Assembly: GCF_022919215.1 (NCBI RefSeq)
Contig: NZ_CP095048.1
Location: 53,593-117,592, forward strand
DNA from: Hymenobacter cellulosilyticus
Lineage (GTDB): Bacteria; Bacteroidota; Bacteroidia; Cytophagales; Hymenobacteraceae
Direction of reading: 5' to 3'
Length of the DNA: 64,000 nucleotides
Part shown: positions 27,338 to 36,344 of the stretch, piece after piece
Layout: each line of letters begins with the position of its first letter
Numbering within the stretch: the stretch's first letter is position 1
Made by a program: the position numbers and the translations under genes
Notes under the pieces: generated by a model
What the model saw: the letters and a program-made list of their open reading frames with translations, nothing else
Database searches by the model: none
What the model was told of the DNA's origin: nothing

Positions 27338-28735
27338 ATGCCGACCAGTGGAATTGAACTACGCATTGGGGAAACCGACCAGGGGGCCGGCGCAGACCCT
27401 ACCCGGTTTGCCAACTTCTATACCTTCGACGTGCAACGTCCCGGTTCCGGTCAGCCAGCCATCAGCCTGAGCGAATTGTTGGTGGCGTTGCGGCGGGTAA
27501 GGCTCCAGCCCTCGCCCCTGAGCCTAGACTGGTTGGCCGTGGCCTGCGCTGCCTACGCAGCCGATACAACTGTCGACCGCTACACAAACTCCGATGACGG
27601 GTGGACGCGCCAGTTTGAGTTGTTTGTGCCTGTAAGCGACGTAGCCGTCTGGGACGCGCAGGCTGAGTTGCTGGCTACCATACTTAACTTTCTTACCGGC
27701 GACCTGTGGAAGCTGACCTTTCGGCCGAGTTCGGCCGCCATTGTAGTGGCACGGCGCAGCATGAAACCGGTTACGTATCTAACGGATACCGTATGCTTGT
27801 TTTCAGGGGGTATGGATAGCTTTCTGGGGGCCATGAAGCTGCTGGATGCCGGGGTGCAGCCTCTCTTGGTCGGGCACGCGAAAAGCAGTGATGTTTCTGA
27901 TTTTCGGAACCAGGCAGCTGAGGCTCTTCGCGCTCACTATCCGTTGCTAAACTTGGAATTGATAAAGGCTTTCGTGCGTGTAAACAAGCCCCGGCGCACT
28001 CACGAAACCGTAATCGGTGAGAGCACCGAGCGTGGCCGCTCGTTTCTCTTTCTGGCCCTTGGAGCGGCTTGTGCCTCCGCCCTCCCCGGTCCGGCCCGGA
28101 AAAATCTGTGGATTCCGGAAAACGGCTTTATCACTTTGAACCTGCCCCTCTCTCCCCTGCGGATGGGAGCCTACAGCACCCGCACTACCCATCCCTACTA
28201 TTTGCAATTGGTGCAGTCGCTGATGGATAACCTGGGGCTAAACACGACGGTGCACAACCCCTTTGAATTTTTGACGAAAGGTGAGATGCTTGCTACCTGC
28301 TCAGACCCAGCTTTCGCCGCGAGCGTCAATACGATGTCGTGCAGTCGGCCCGCGACGCGCAACGCCCGCTTAGAGGGCGTGGGTACCCGGCACTGCGGTC
28401 GCTGTGTGCCCTGCATCATCCGGCGAGCAGCCCTGCATAAAGCGGGCATCCGCGACGACAACGCCTTGCTGCCGGCGGACAGGCAGTATCGCACTGATAT
28501 TTATCGCGACACCCTGCACGCGTCCACATCCAATGCCACCAATAAAGGGGCGAAGGGCGAGAACGTCTTGGCGCTCCGATATATGCTGGCCCGGACGCAG
28601 GCCGACCCCCATTACTTAGCCGCGGCCATCCAGCTGACAGGTCCCCTCACGAACCCGCAGCAGTCACTCGACGTGTACCGGCGTGGGCTGGCAGAGGTAG
28701 CAGCCATTCTGCGACGGGTAACCGTAGTTCCTTAA
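27338..28735 (+). CDS. qatC: QatC, QueC-like nucleotide-alpha hydrolase
   Basis: A 465-residue protein of the QueC/PP-loop ATP-pyrophosphatase fold. The PP-loop SGGMDS lies near residues 155-160, and a CGRCVPCIIRR zinc motif near 353-363 matches the QueC metal site. QueC makes preQ0 (7-cyano-7-deazaguanine) from CDG, so QatC may modify DNA or protein or bind a nucleotide-like substrate. A long N-terminal domain (1-150), absent from QueC, is typical of the Qat version. It is followed three bases later by qatD. Confidence 0.93.
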   Translation: MPTSGIELRIGETDQGAGADPTRFANFYTFDVQRPGSGQPAISLSELLVALRRVRLQPSPLSLDWLAVACAAYAADTTVDRYTNSDDGWTRQFELFVPVSDVAVWDAQAELLATILNFLTGDLWKLTFRPSSAAIVVARRSMKPVTYLTDTVCLFSGGMDSFLGAMKLLDAGVQPLLVGHAKSSDVSDFRNQAAEALRAHYPLLNLELIKAFVRVNKPRRTHETVIGESTERGRSFLFLALGAACASALPGPARKNLWIPENGFITLNLPLSPLRMGAYSTRTTHPYYLQLVQSLMDNLGLNTTVHNPFEFLTKGEMLATCSDPAFAASVNTMSCSRPATRNARLEGVGTRHCGRCVPCIIRRAALHKAGIRDDNALLPADRQYRTDIYRDTLHASTSNATNKGAKGENVLALRYMLARTQADPHYLAAAIQLTGPLTNPQQSLDVYRRGLAEVAAILRRVTVVP

Positions 28736-28738
28736 TGC

Positions 28739-29488
28739 ATGGCCTGGTACGTTGACACTCATTGTCACCTGGACTTATTCCCGGGCATTCAGCAGACAGT
28801 AGCCGAGCAGGATGCGGTTCCAATAAAGACTATTTCGGTCACGAATGCGCCGTTCCTGTGGCGACCTAACCAGCAGCTGTTTCGCTCGTGCCGCAACATC
28901 CGATTGGCATTAGGACTGCACCCAGAGCTAGCAGGCCAGCGGGTACACGAAATGGCCTTGTTTGAAGCACTTTGCACCGAGACGAAGTACATTGGTGAAA
29001 TTGGCCTTGATGGTACGACTACCAACCAACAGGAACGGGATGCTCAATTGCTCGTGCTGCGCGGTGTGATGGCTGTACTGCGCACCAGCCCAGCTAAAAT
29101 TCTAACGGTGCATACCCGCCGGGCTGCCGTCGAGACCATTCAGGAACTGGCCACTGGGCTGGCCGATACGCCGCATCAGGTCATTCTACACTGGTATTCT
29201 GGCAACTTAACGGAATTGCGGCGGGCGGTAGAACTGGGCTTCTACTTCTCGGTGAATCACGCTATGCTCACCAGCAAGTCATCAACTGCACTACTAAAGT
29301 CTATTCCGCGCAGCCAATTGCTGACGGAAACGGATGCGCCGTTTACTTTTTCACCTGCTGTACCGGACCGACTTACCTCGTTGCGAAAGACAATGAAGAT
29401 GTTGAGTAATCAGTGGGCAATGGAAGAGCAGGAGTGCTTACACTTGGTCTGGGAAAACTTTTCTGGCTTGCTGAAGGCAACACATTAG
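28739..29488 (+). CDS. qatD: QatD, TatD-like metal-dependent nuclease
   Basis: A 249-residue TatD-family hydrolase, last gene of qatABCD. Metal ligands are in place: YVDTHCHLDL (HxH, residues 4-13), GEIGLDG (Glu, about 83), HTRRA (His, about 122), LHWYSGN (His, about 147) and TETDAPF (Asp, about 198). TatD proteins are magnesium-dependent DNases. It probably supplies the nuclease or hydrolase step of the defence response. Nothing looks broken, so the operon should be functional. Confidence 0.93.
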   Translation: MAWYVDTHCHLDLFPGIQQTVAEQDAVPIKTISVTNAPFLWRPNQQLFRSCRNIRLALGLHPELAGQRVHEMALFEALCTETKYIGEIGLDGTTTNQQERDAQLLVLRGVMAVLRTSPAKILTVHTRRAAVETIQELATGLADTPHQVILHWYSGNLTELRRAVELGFYFSVNHAMLTSKSSTALLKSIPRSQLLTETDAPFTFSPAVPDRLTSLRKTMKMLSNQWAMEEQECLHLVWENFSGLLKATH

Positions 29489-29544
29489 TTTCCAATGCTC
29501 CGGGGCATGGGTACATTCTAAATTGATGCGATTATCTCCATATC

Positions 29545-29934
29545 CTACTTCCCAATCACGTATACCGGTACCGCCTGTGCATTGGTGCCGCGCCCGGTTT
29601 CTTTTTTCACTTCCTTGCCGTCGAGCAGGATGGCCGCGGTGATTTCCGAAGCGGCCGTGCCGCCGTTGAGGCTGGCCAGCAGGCTGAGGTGGTCTCCCTG
29701 CTTCATGGTGCGCTTGAAGCGGTAAGAAGCCGGCAGCGGGACATTGTTGACCGTGGTGGTGCCGCCGCTCTCGTTGTCGTAGCTGATGTAGTCCGAGGCT
29801 TGGACGGTGGTGGAAGAAATGCGGTACTCCACTTGGTATTCTTTGGGGCCGGTGGGCGTCGCGTCGTCTTTGGCGCAGTTGCTGGCCGTGGCCAGGGCCG
29901 CGCAGCTCAGGAGTAGGGTGGCTAGTCGTTTCAT
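29545..29934 (-). CDS. MmpS-like secreted lipoprotein of the tra operon
   Basis: A 129-residue exported protein from ATG 29934. A signal peptide (MKRLATLLLSCAALATA) ends at a Cys in TASNC, probably a lipoprotein site, followed by a beta-rich domain with repeated T/S-G-G-T and DG turns of the MmpS/PKD type common in Bacteroidota. It is the last gene of the tra operon, 13 bp after traO. It may belong to the outer part of the secretion channel or to a surface function; no assay-based role is known to me. Confidence 0.6.
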   Translation of the reverse strand: MKRLATLLLSCAALATASNCAKDDATPTGPKEYQVEYRISSTTVQASDYISYDNESGGTTTVNNVPLPASYRFKRTMKQGDHLSLLASLNGGTAASEITAAILLDGKEVKKETGRGTNAQAVPVYVIGK

Positions 29935-29947
29935 AGGGCAGAATGAT

Positions 29948-30487
29948 TTAGCGGAAGTGGTACCGCAGGCCGGCGCTGGCGTAGCCCGGCCATTGGTCGA
30001 GGAGGGAATTGTTGAAGAGGTAGCCTTTGGTGGCGGTGGCCACCAACGAGAAGCGGTTGCCCAGGAACACGTCCACTTCCGCCCCGGCCTGCGGGCCGTA
30101 GGTGAAGCGCTGCGTCTGCTTGGCGTCAGTGGGCAGCTCGCCGGTGCCGTTTTCCCCGGTGCGCTCGTAGCCGGCGCCGGCCCCGAGCAGCAGGTGCACG
30201 TAGGCCACTTCGCCCAGGCGGAACAGCTGCGGAGCGAGCAGCAGCCGCCCCGCGTAGCTGGTGTACTTGCCGCGGCCATCCAGCGTGCCCGTTTCGCGCA
30301 GACCGCTGGCGCGCAGGGCCAGGTGGTTGGTGAGCATGCTGGTGTAGCTCAGCTCGTAGTAGCTGCCTTGTTCGGAGCGACCCAGGTGGGCGCCCCAGCT
30401 GGAAATGTGTCGGACGTGGCGCTGAGCGGAGGCTGGCACGGCGCCGGCCCCCGCCAGCAGCAGGGCCACTAGCAATAGGTTTTTCAT
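29948..30487 (-). CDS. traO: Conjugative transfer protein TraO
   Basis: A 179-residue outer-membrane-type protein. A signal peptide (residues 1-21) is followed by beta strands with alternating hydrophobic residues and Gly/Tyr turns (WGAHLGRSEQGSYYELSY), ending in a C-terminal aromatic-rich YASAGLRYHFR typical of beta-barrel proteins. This fits TraO of Bacteroidota conjugative elements, which belongs to the mating apparatus. It follows the VirB5-like gene by six bases. Confidence 0.78.
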   Translation of the reverse strand: MKNLLLVALLLAGAGAVPASAQRHVRHISSWGAHLGRSEQGSYYELSYTSMLTNHLALRASGLRETGTLDGRGKYTSYAGRLLLAPQLFRLGEVAYVHLLLGAGAGYERTGENGTGELPTDAKQTQRFTYGPQAGAEVDVFLGNRFSLVATATKGYLFNNSLLDQWPGYASAGLRYHFR

Positions 30488-30493
30488 GAAGGG

Positions 30494-31363
30494 TTAGTTG
30501 CGGGGGCGGGCGCGGTCCGCTTTGATAAGGGCGTTTTGCACCAGGATGTCGGAATAGACCATTTCGGCCGCCTGCCGAGAGGGGCCGGGCTGGGCGGCTT
30601 CGGCAAGCAGGCGGTCGGCTTCCTGGCGCAGCTGCATGGCCTTAATCATGTTGTCGTTGGAGGTATTTAGGGCCACCATCCGCTCGCCTTCGGTCATGGC
30701 GTAGCGGCCGGGGTTCTTGAGCGTCGCGTTCATCTCAATGCTCTGCTGGGTCATTTCGTCGGCAATCTTGTAGTAGCCGAAGGCGGTGGCAATCTTCTTT
30801 TTCTGCATCATCTCCTCGTAGGCGAACGTGGAGACGGCGGCTTCCTCGCGCTTGAGCTGGTACTCACGGGAGCTCATGCGGTTGTTGCCGGCCGTGGCAC
30901 CCGAGCCGAAGCGCGAAAACACGTCGTACACCGTATTCAAATCCTGCTGGGGATTGTTGAGCTGCAGGGCCTGGCGCAGACGCTCGGCTTTCTGAAACAC
31001 GGGCATGTACTGGTTGCTCTGCGCCCGGCCCGACATGGCCAGGGCGCGGGCAAACAGCTCCTGCGGGTTGGAGAGGCGCAAATCCTGAATGCTCTGCACC
31101 TTGCGCAGGTCGGCCTGCACCTGGCGTTGCAGCTGCAAGGTCTCGTCGGTGATGTCCTTGGTAACGCCGGCAATCTGCTTGGCGTCCTTGATGACTTGGT
31201 AGTTTTTGACCGTTTCGGTCCACTGCTTCAGGTGCTTGGCAAACTCGCCGATGTGCACGCCCATGTGCAGCGGGTCGTTCACGACAGCCTGGGCCGTGGC
31301 GTCGTTCGTGGGAGCGAGAATCAGGGCCAGGGCCACGAGGGCCGGCAAAAGCGTCTTTTTCAT
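30494..31363 (-). CDS. VirB5/TrbJ-like conjugation protein
   Basis: A 289-residue secreted, helical protein: signal peptide (residues 1-24), then long amphipathic helices with few breaks, as in TrbJ/VirB5 and in the DUF4141 protein TraI of Bacteroidota elements. VirB5 proteins sit at the pilus tip or help pilin assembly. In the usual Bacteroidota order this gene lies next to traG and traJ, but here it comes after traM, so I hesitate to call it TraI. Confidence 0.65.
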   Translation of the reverse strand: MKKTLLPALVALALILAPTNDATAQAVVNDPLHMGVHIGEFAKHLKQWTETVKNYQVIKDAKQIAGVTKDITDETLQLQRQVQADLRKVQSIQDLRLSNPQELFARALAMSGRAQSNQYMPVFQKAERLRQALQLNNPQQDLNTVYDVFSRFGSGATAGNNRMSSREYQLKREEAAVSTFAYEEMMQKKKIATAFGYYKIADEMTQQSIEMNATLKNPGRYAMTEGERMVALNTSNDNMIKAMQLRQEADRLLAEAAQPGPSRQAAEMVYSDILVQNALIKADRARPRN

Positions 31364-31387
31364 CGTCGTATCAATTAGGTGGAAGAA

Positions 31388-32788
31388 TTAGCGCACGGCC
31401 GCTTCCGGGCCGAGCTGGCCGGCCGCTGCCGTGGTAATCAGGATGAGGTAGCCATCGGGGAGCAGCACGTCGCGCAGCTTGGTGCGGGTCTTGGGCCGCG
31501 AGAGCACCGAGGCCGCTACCCGGCCGCCCACGCCCACCACGGAGTTAGCGGCCGAGGCCGAGCGGTCGATGGCCGTGCTGATTTCTTGGGTCGTCTGCTG
31601 CTGCAGCTCGTTGCCGGCCATGCCCGCTTCCCGGGCCACGCGCTTCACCGGGTCAATCATGATGCCCGGCATGTAGTTGAAGTCGTAGATGTCGGCCTGC
31701 ACCCGCGTCGGGCCCAGGCGGTTCACTTCCAGCGTCACGTTGTTGGTGCCCACGGTGGCCACGCCGGCAAAGACCATATTCTTAGGGAAGGTCACCCCGG
31801 ACACCACCGCGTCTTCCAGCAAGCGCAGGATAACCACCGAGCCAGTGCGCACCTTCTGCTCGCCGTTGATGACGCACTTGTAAAACACATCGGGCGCCAG
31901 CTGCTGCTCGCGCTGGCTGCCCTGGGCCATCAGGCGGGCGGAGTTGCCCACTTTCACGGTATTGAAGCCATCCATGCCGGGGGCACTCATGCGGGTAGCC
32001 AGCAGCTGCGCGGTCTGGTTGGGGTCGCGGTAGCGCTTGCCGGTCATGCGCTCGTAGGCAGCGCGGGTTTCAGGCGGCGAGGAGCCCAGCATGGCCAACA
32101 CGTCCGGGTCGGTTTCAAACGGGGTGCCATCTACGTCGCGGGCTGGGACCAGGCTGCGGCCCGCCCGGCCGGAACCAGCGCCTGTGCGGCGCCCATTGCC
32201 GCCCCCGGCCGTCAGCCGCCGGCGGGGTACGACCAGCGTCTGCGCCTGATAGGAGCCGGTAGTGGGGTCTTGAATGGTGGCTTCGATGGTGTCCACGTCG
32301 GCCGCGGCCAGGCGGGCGGCTTCTGCCCGGCGGCTCGCGGCCTGCGCGGCCGCCTGGGCGCGGCGCCGCTTGCGCAGGGCCAGGCCGGTGGTATCGACGG
32401 CAAACACGTCCACGACATCTTGGTCGGTGGCCCGGGCCGGGGCGCTCTGGGCATCCTGCTCAGCGCGGCGCTGGGCTTCTATCTGGGCGGAGGGCGAGGC
32501 AGCCGGCGCCAGAGGAGCCGTTTCCACTGAAGGAATTTCAGGCTCGATGTTGGCCGAGGCGGCCGCCACTGGTTCGCGCTCCTGTTGGGCGGCTCGCTGT
32601 GCGGCTTTCAGCCACAGCAGCAGGCCGCCGATGATGAGCACCAGCAGCAGGCCGGCCAGCACCATCCAGTTGGCGCGGAGGAGCTCAGCAGGGGTGCGCT
32701 TAACCGGGACAGAGGCCGGAGCGGGCTGCTCGGCTTCCGAATTGGAAACGGTTCGCTTGTCGGAGGTTGAGGGAGTGATGGGTTCCAT
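31388..32788 (-). CDS. traM: Conjugative transfer protein TraM (VirB10-like)
   Basis: A 466-residue inner-membrane-anchored protein. One transmembrane helix (MVLAGLLLVLIIGGLLLWL, about residues 41-59) is followed by a long disordered Ala/Gln/Glu-rich periplasmic stretch (about 65-260) and a C-terminal domain with VVILRLLEDAVVSG, PKNMVFAGVATV and YDFNYMPGIMIDP, typical of TraM. It spans the periplasm and joins the inner and outer rings of the type IV secretion channel. In this plasmid it lies after traN, the reverse of the usual M-N order. Confidence 0.88.
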   Translation of the reverse strand: MEPITPSTSDKRTVSNSEAEQPAPASVPVKRTPAELLRANWMVLAGLLLVLIIGGLLLWLKAAQRAAQQEREPVAAASANIEPEIPSVETAPLAPAASPSAQIEAQRRAEQDAQSAPARATDQDVVDVFAVDTTGLALRKRRRAQAAAQAASRRAEAARLAAADVDTIEATIQDPTTGSYQAQTLVVPRRRLTAGGGNGRRTGAGSGRAGRSLVPARDVDGTPFETDPDVLAMLGSSPPETRAAYERMTGKRYRDPNQTAQLLATRMSAPGMDGFNTVKVGNSARLMAQGSQREQQLAPDVFYKCVINGEQKVRTGSVVILRLLEDAVVSGVTFPKNMVFAGVATVGTNNVTLEVNRLGPTRVQADIYDFNYMPGIMIDPVKRVAREAGMAGNELQQQTTQEISTAIDRSASAANSVVGVGGRVAASVLSRPKTRTKLRDVLLPDGYLILITTAAAGQLGPEAAVR

Positions 32789-32805
32789 AGCAGAGAATAG
32801 CGGCG

Positions 32806-33705
32806 TTAGATGGTAGCGGCGCGGTTTATCACGCGGGAGGGCACGGGCAGCACCAGCACCCGGGCGCCGTTAAGCTCGCGCAGGGTCACTTCCAGGTAGC
32901 CGCGCTCAGTGGCCGCGTACAGCGGAATGGCATAGGTCAGGTAGCCCGTGGTGCGCCCGGTAATTACCTGGTTCGGGCGCCCGCCCGATGGGGCCAGCGG
33001 GCGCCGGGCCTCGTTCTTCTTGCGAGCCAGAAACTTCTTCTGGGCGTTTTCCACCAGCTGGAAATCGGTGAAATCCACGTTGTAGTCAATGTTGGTCTTG
33101 TTGATGACCTTGAAGCGCAGGTAAGTGAAATCCTTGTCGTTGCGCACGTTGGCCAGCGAGAGCACCAGGTCGTTGTCGACCACGGCCACAGCCTGATGCT
33201 CTTCCCGGGCTTTGCGCAGCTGGCTCAGCTTTCCCTCGACGACAGTTTTCTTTTCGCGCTCCTTGTCCAGGGCCAACTCGTTTTCCGGCGCGGCTCCCGT
33301 GGAGGAGACGCTTTTGCCGTTGATGCTCAGCGCGCCGTCCTTCTGGAAATCGTAGAGCTGCATTACTGGCCGGTCCGCGTACACAAGCCGGCCCATCCAG
33401 TACTTGGAGCCGTAGCGGATGAGCATGGGCGTGGGCGGGGCGTGCTTGCGCTTGGCGCGCACAAACACGGCGTTGGCTTCAATCTTGACCAGGTAGTTGC
33501 CGGCCATGCCCACGTCGACCAGCGACACGGGCCCGCCGAACACCAGGTAGGTCGTGGAGGAGTCGGACACGGCTACGTCCAGCAGGTTATCGGTGGTGGC
33601 CAGGACCGCAGTTGGGGTAGTGGTGGTGCTCTGCGCGGCCGCCGGCGCCGTTTGCAGCAGTAGTAAAAACAGCTCCAGCAAGGCGGGGAAGGTGTAAAGT
33701 CGCAT
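32806..33705 (-). CDS. traN: Conjugative transfer protein TraN (VirB9-like)
   Basis: A 299-residue secreted protein with an N-terminal signal peptide (residues 1-24) and two beta-rich halves joined by a charged helix (LDKEREKKTVVEGKLSQLRK). It matches TraN of Bacteroidota elements, the VirB9-type outer ring subunit that partners TraM/VirB10. It is 17 bp upstream of traM and 19 bp after traK. Confidence 0.83.
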   Translation of the reverse strand: MRLYTFPALLELFLLLLQTAPAAAQSTTTTPTAVLATTDNLLDVAVSDSSTTYLVFGGPVSLVDVGMAGNYLVKIEANAVFVRAKRKHAPPTPMLIRYGSKYWMGRLVYADRPVMQLYDFQKDGALSINGKSVSSTGAAPENELALDKEREKKTVVEGKLSQLRKAREEHQAVAVVDNDLVLSLANVRNDKDFTYLRFKVINKTNIDYNVDFTDFQLVENAQKKFLARKKNEARRPLAPSGGRPNQVITGRTTGYLTYAIPLYAATERGYLEVTLRELNGARVLVLPVPSRVINRAATI

Positions 33706-33724
33706 CGGTGAAGGGGATTGGTGA

Positions 33725-34474
33725 TTAGTTGGCGGGAGCAGTTGGGGCAGGCGTAGTGGCCGGAGCCGCCGGCGCTGCGGGCGTACCGGCTGGAGTCAGG
33801 CCGCGCTCGGCTTCCTGCAGGCGGCGCTGGCGGTCGGCCTCCTGGGCCTGCAGCAGCTCCTGCTCTTCCCGCGTCAGCTGCGGGCTGTAGGGGATGTAGT
33901 CGAAGTTGGTGATGAGCAGCCCGTAGGGGTTGGCATCCGAGCGGTTGGTTTCCACCAGGTTGAACTTGGCAGCCAGCGGCAGGGGCTCCTTTTGCTGGCC
34001 CCCGATGAAAATGCGCTGCTTGATGTAGACCGCGCCCGACCAGGGGCGCTTACTCATGTCCACCAGCACGCTGTCCACGGTGACCACGTTACGGGCGGCG
34101 TAGCGCTCGTAGTTCTGCAGCACCTGCCCGCGGGTGAAGCACTCGTAGATGCGCCGGCCGCCGCGGCCCTCAATCAATGGCAGGGCCGCGTCCAGGTTGG
34201 CCTTGAAGGTGTATTGGTCGTGGCCGAACATGGTTTGCATGAACTGGCGCACTAGGTTACGGGCCTCGTAGGGCGTGTGGGCGTCGTTGCCGGCCGAGAG
34301 GGCCGCTACTGAGCCCGTTTGCGAGACGACGTACACGCGCCGGCCGCTGTTTTCGTAGGCGCGGTACACCATAAAGCCCGAGGCCAAGGCCACGAGCAGC
34401 AGGGCCAGCACGCTGCCCAGCGCCAGGTTGCGCATGGTGGAGAAAGAGGTACTTAAGTCTTTGGCGGAATCCAT
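33725..34474 (-). CDS. traK: Conjugative transfer protein TraK (VirB8-like)
   Basis: A 249-residue protein with one N-terminal transmembrane helix (about residues 16-36, LALGSVLALLLVALASGFMV) and a VirB8-type periplasmic domain including the NLVRQFMQTMFGHDQYTF and LLITNFDYIPYSPQLTREEQ stretches conserved in TraK. A helical Glu/Gln-rich tail and a Pro/Ala/Thr tail end it. VirB8 proteins form the inner-membrane scaffold of the channel. Confidence 0.87.
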   Translation of the reverse strand: MDSAKDLSTSFSTMRNLALGSVLALLLVALASGFMVYRAYENSGRRVYVVSQTGSVAALSAGNDAHTPYEARNLVRQFMQTMFGHDQYTFKANLDAALPLIEGRGGRRIYECFTRGQVLQNYERYAARNVVTVDSVLVDMSKRPWSGAVYIKQRIFIGGQQKEPLPLAAKFNLVETNRSDANPYGLLITNFDYIPYSPQLTREEQELLQAQEADRQRRLQEAERGLTPAGTPAAPAAPATTPAPTAPAN

Positions 34475-34516
34475 GGGTGAGTGGTTGTGAGTGTTGAGAG
34501 TGAATGCCTTTTGGCC

Positions 34517-35191
34517 CTACCGCCCCGGTGATTGGAGCGTGAGGAAGGTCATCCTGGTGGGTTCCGGCAAACCGGAAGGGTCGCGGTACGGGTATACCAC
34601 CAGGGCTGGCTGCTTCTGGTTGTTCTGCCCCGTGTAGGCATACAAGGTGCCGCGTACCGTCACGGGCGTATGGGGCTGGATTTGCGACACCGTGAAGCGC
34701 TCCGGCTTCGTCAGGCCTTGGGCTCCGACCTGGAAGCTGGCCAGCGAATCGGTGCCGTTAGGCGCGTACAGCGGCAACGAGGCCGGTATCTTTTCCTTGG
34801 GCCCGTAGCCCATGGGCTGCCAGCGGAGCACGGCTTCGTAGGAAATGCGGTAGCCGGGCGCGGTGCCGACTTTTCGACCGCCGGGGCGGTCCGGGTCCGA
34901 GCCCCACATCCAGGGTAGTGTCACTTGCATCGGCTCCGCCTTCAGGACTTTGGCGGAAACAACTTGCAGGTAGCCTTGCTTGGGCGTTTGCTGCTCCACG
35001 CCCGGGCGCACATCGAACGCGGAAGGAGACAAGGGAGCCGGCGCGCTGACGGATGAAGCGGCTGCCGCTGGGGCAGATGGGCTGGAACCAGGTTCGGGGG
35101 TGGTGGTAGCCGGTGTGGTGTTGTTGGATTGGCAGCTTGAAGCGAGGCAGCAAAGCAGGATAGCAGCGAGGGATAAAGGCAGGCTTTTCAT
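34517..35191 (-). CDS. Tra-operon lipoprotein, unknown
   Basis: A 224-residue lipoprotein: signal peptide MKSLPLSLAAILLCC, lipobox LASSC with the Cys at residue 20, then a Ser/Pro/Thr/Ala-rich linker to about residue 60 and a folded C-terminal domain. Position between traJ and traK suggests a VirB7-like or exclusion role, but no sequence motif shows this. It may be a plasmid-specific addition to the tra set. Confidence 0.6.
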   Translation of the reverse strand: MKSLPLSLAAILLCCLASSCQSNNTTPATTTPEPGSSPSAPAAAASSVSAPAPLSPSAFDVRPGVEQQTPKQGYLQVVSAKVLKAEPMQVTLPWMWGSDPDRPGGRKVGTAPGYRISYEAVLRWQPMGYGPKEKIPASLPLYAPNGTDSLASFQVGAQGLTKPERFTVSQIQPHTPVTVRGTLYAYTGQNNQKQPALVVYPYRDPSGLPEPTRMTFLTLQSPGR

Positions 35192-35216
35192 AGCGTGACG
35201 GGTTAGGTGGAAGGAG

Positions 35217-36344
35217 CTATTTGGTCCAGATGCCGGAGGCGCGTTGCCGGTAGGATGGGTTCAGGGCGTCGGACATCGTAATGACCGGCAGGCCGGAGGA
35301 AGCGGAAGCGCTGGGAGCTTCGCTACCGGCGGCGTTACTGCCTGAGGCGGTGGCACTACTGCCTCCTCCTCCACTCCCACCGCCGCCCCCGTTTCCCAGG
35401 GCGCGACCAACGGCACTGGATAAGCCGCCCCCACCGGGCGCCACGACGCCGGCGGCGGCCGTGGCCGCGCCAACGGCCATGCCCGTCATGGAGCCGATAA
35501 AGCCCTGCGCGGCCGAGGAGCCGATGAACATCGAGGTGAGGTAGGGTACCATCACGTAGAGCAGCACAAAGGCTACGGAGGTCAGCATGAACATCTGCTC
35601 ATCAACCGACTGCTGGGGCCCGTTCACGATGTTGCCAAACAGCCCGCCCGGGGCGCGGGCCGACTCCGCGTAGAACTTGTAGAGCGTGTCGAGCAGCACG
35701 AACGTCAGCCCCCACATCTGCACCGCCAGGAAGTTCTGCAGCCACTTCATAGCCAGCTGACCGAAGGAAGGCACGACCGACAAGGTCATGGCAATCGGGC
35801 CGCAGACGTACAGGAAACCCAGGATGAACTGCTGGATGAACGTCATGATTTTGCGGATGATGAGCACCGTGGTGGCCGTAAACAGCCGGGTCATCAGCCC
35901 CGAAAACGTGAACGTGGACAGCGTTTCCGAAATGCTGGTCATCAGCGCCGAAGCTCCCGAGACGATGTCGCCGATGCCCATGGAATCGTTGCGGGCCGCC
36001 GCGGCCACGGCCGGCGGGGTGGTCAGGTCGCGCAGCGCTTCGGCCGCTGACTGGTTCGTAGCAAACAGCGCCGTAAAGGCCGCAATGCCCGTGCCCAGCG
36101 TGTCCATCAGCGTCTGGTAGAAGAAGAGCAGGAAGAATATCCAGGTGGCCTTGATAATCGGCCCCCAGTCCATGGCCAGGCCGCTGCCGGAGATAAAGCC
36201 GCGCCCGATGGTGTAGAGCAGCGCAATGCCCATCAGCGAGGGGGTGATGAAGCGGCAGGCCGTGAGCACCACCTGCAGAGTCTGGTCGCAGGCCCGCAGA
36301 AAGCCCGGGTCGATGCCGTAGGCTACCATCGCGAGCATACTCAT
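35217..36344 (-). CDS. traJ: Conjugative transfer protein TraJ (VirB6/TrbL-like)
   Basis: A 375-residue polytopic inner-membrane protein with at least five hydrophobic segments (for example about residues 27-47, 67-85, 156-185, 250-270). The C-terminal 90 residues are a Gly/Ser-rich tail. It matches TraJ of Bacteroidota conjugative elements, the VirB6/TrbL core. Its ATG overlaps the restored traG stop as ATGA at 36341-36344, a strong sign of coupling and of the corrected traG frame. Confidence 0.86.
   Translation of the reverse strand: MSMLAMVAYGIDPGFLRACDQTLQVVLTACRFITPSLMGIALLYTIGRGFISGSGLAMDWGPIIKATWIFFLLFFYQTLMDTLGTGIAAFTALFATNQSAAEALRDLTTPPAVAAAARNDSMGIGDIVSGASALMTSISETLSTFTFSGLMTRLFTATTVLIIRKIMTFIQQFILGFLYVCGPIAMTLSVVPSFGQLAMKWLQNFLAVQMWGLTFVLLDTLYKFYAESARAPGGLFGNIVNGPQQSVDEQMFMLTSVAFVLLYVMVPYLTSMFIGSSAAQGFIGSMTGMAVGAATAAAGVVAPGGGGLSSAVGRALGNGGGGGSGGGGSSATASGSNAAGSEAPSASASSGLPVITMSDALNPSYRQRASGIWTK

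Noticed and set aside
29935..30279. Long N-terminal extension of the MmpS-like lipoprotein
   Set aside because: The extension lies over traO in another frame and lacks a signal peptide; the ATG at 29934 starts a clear signal sequence.
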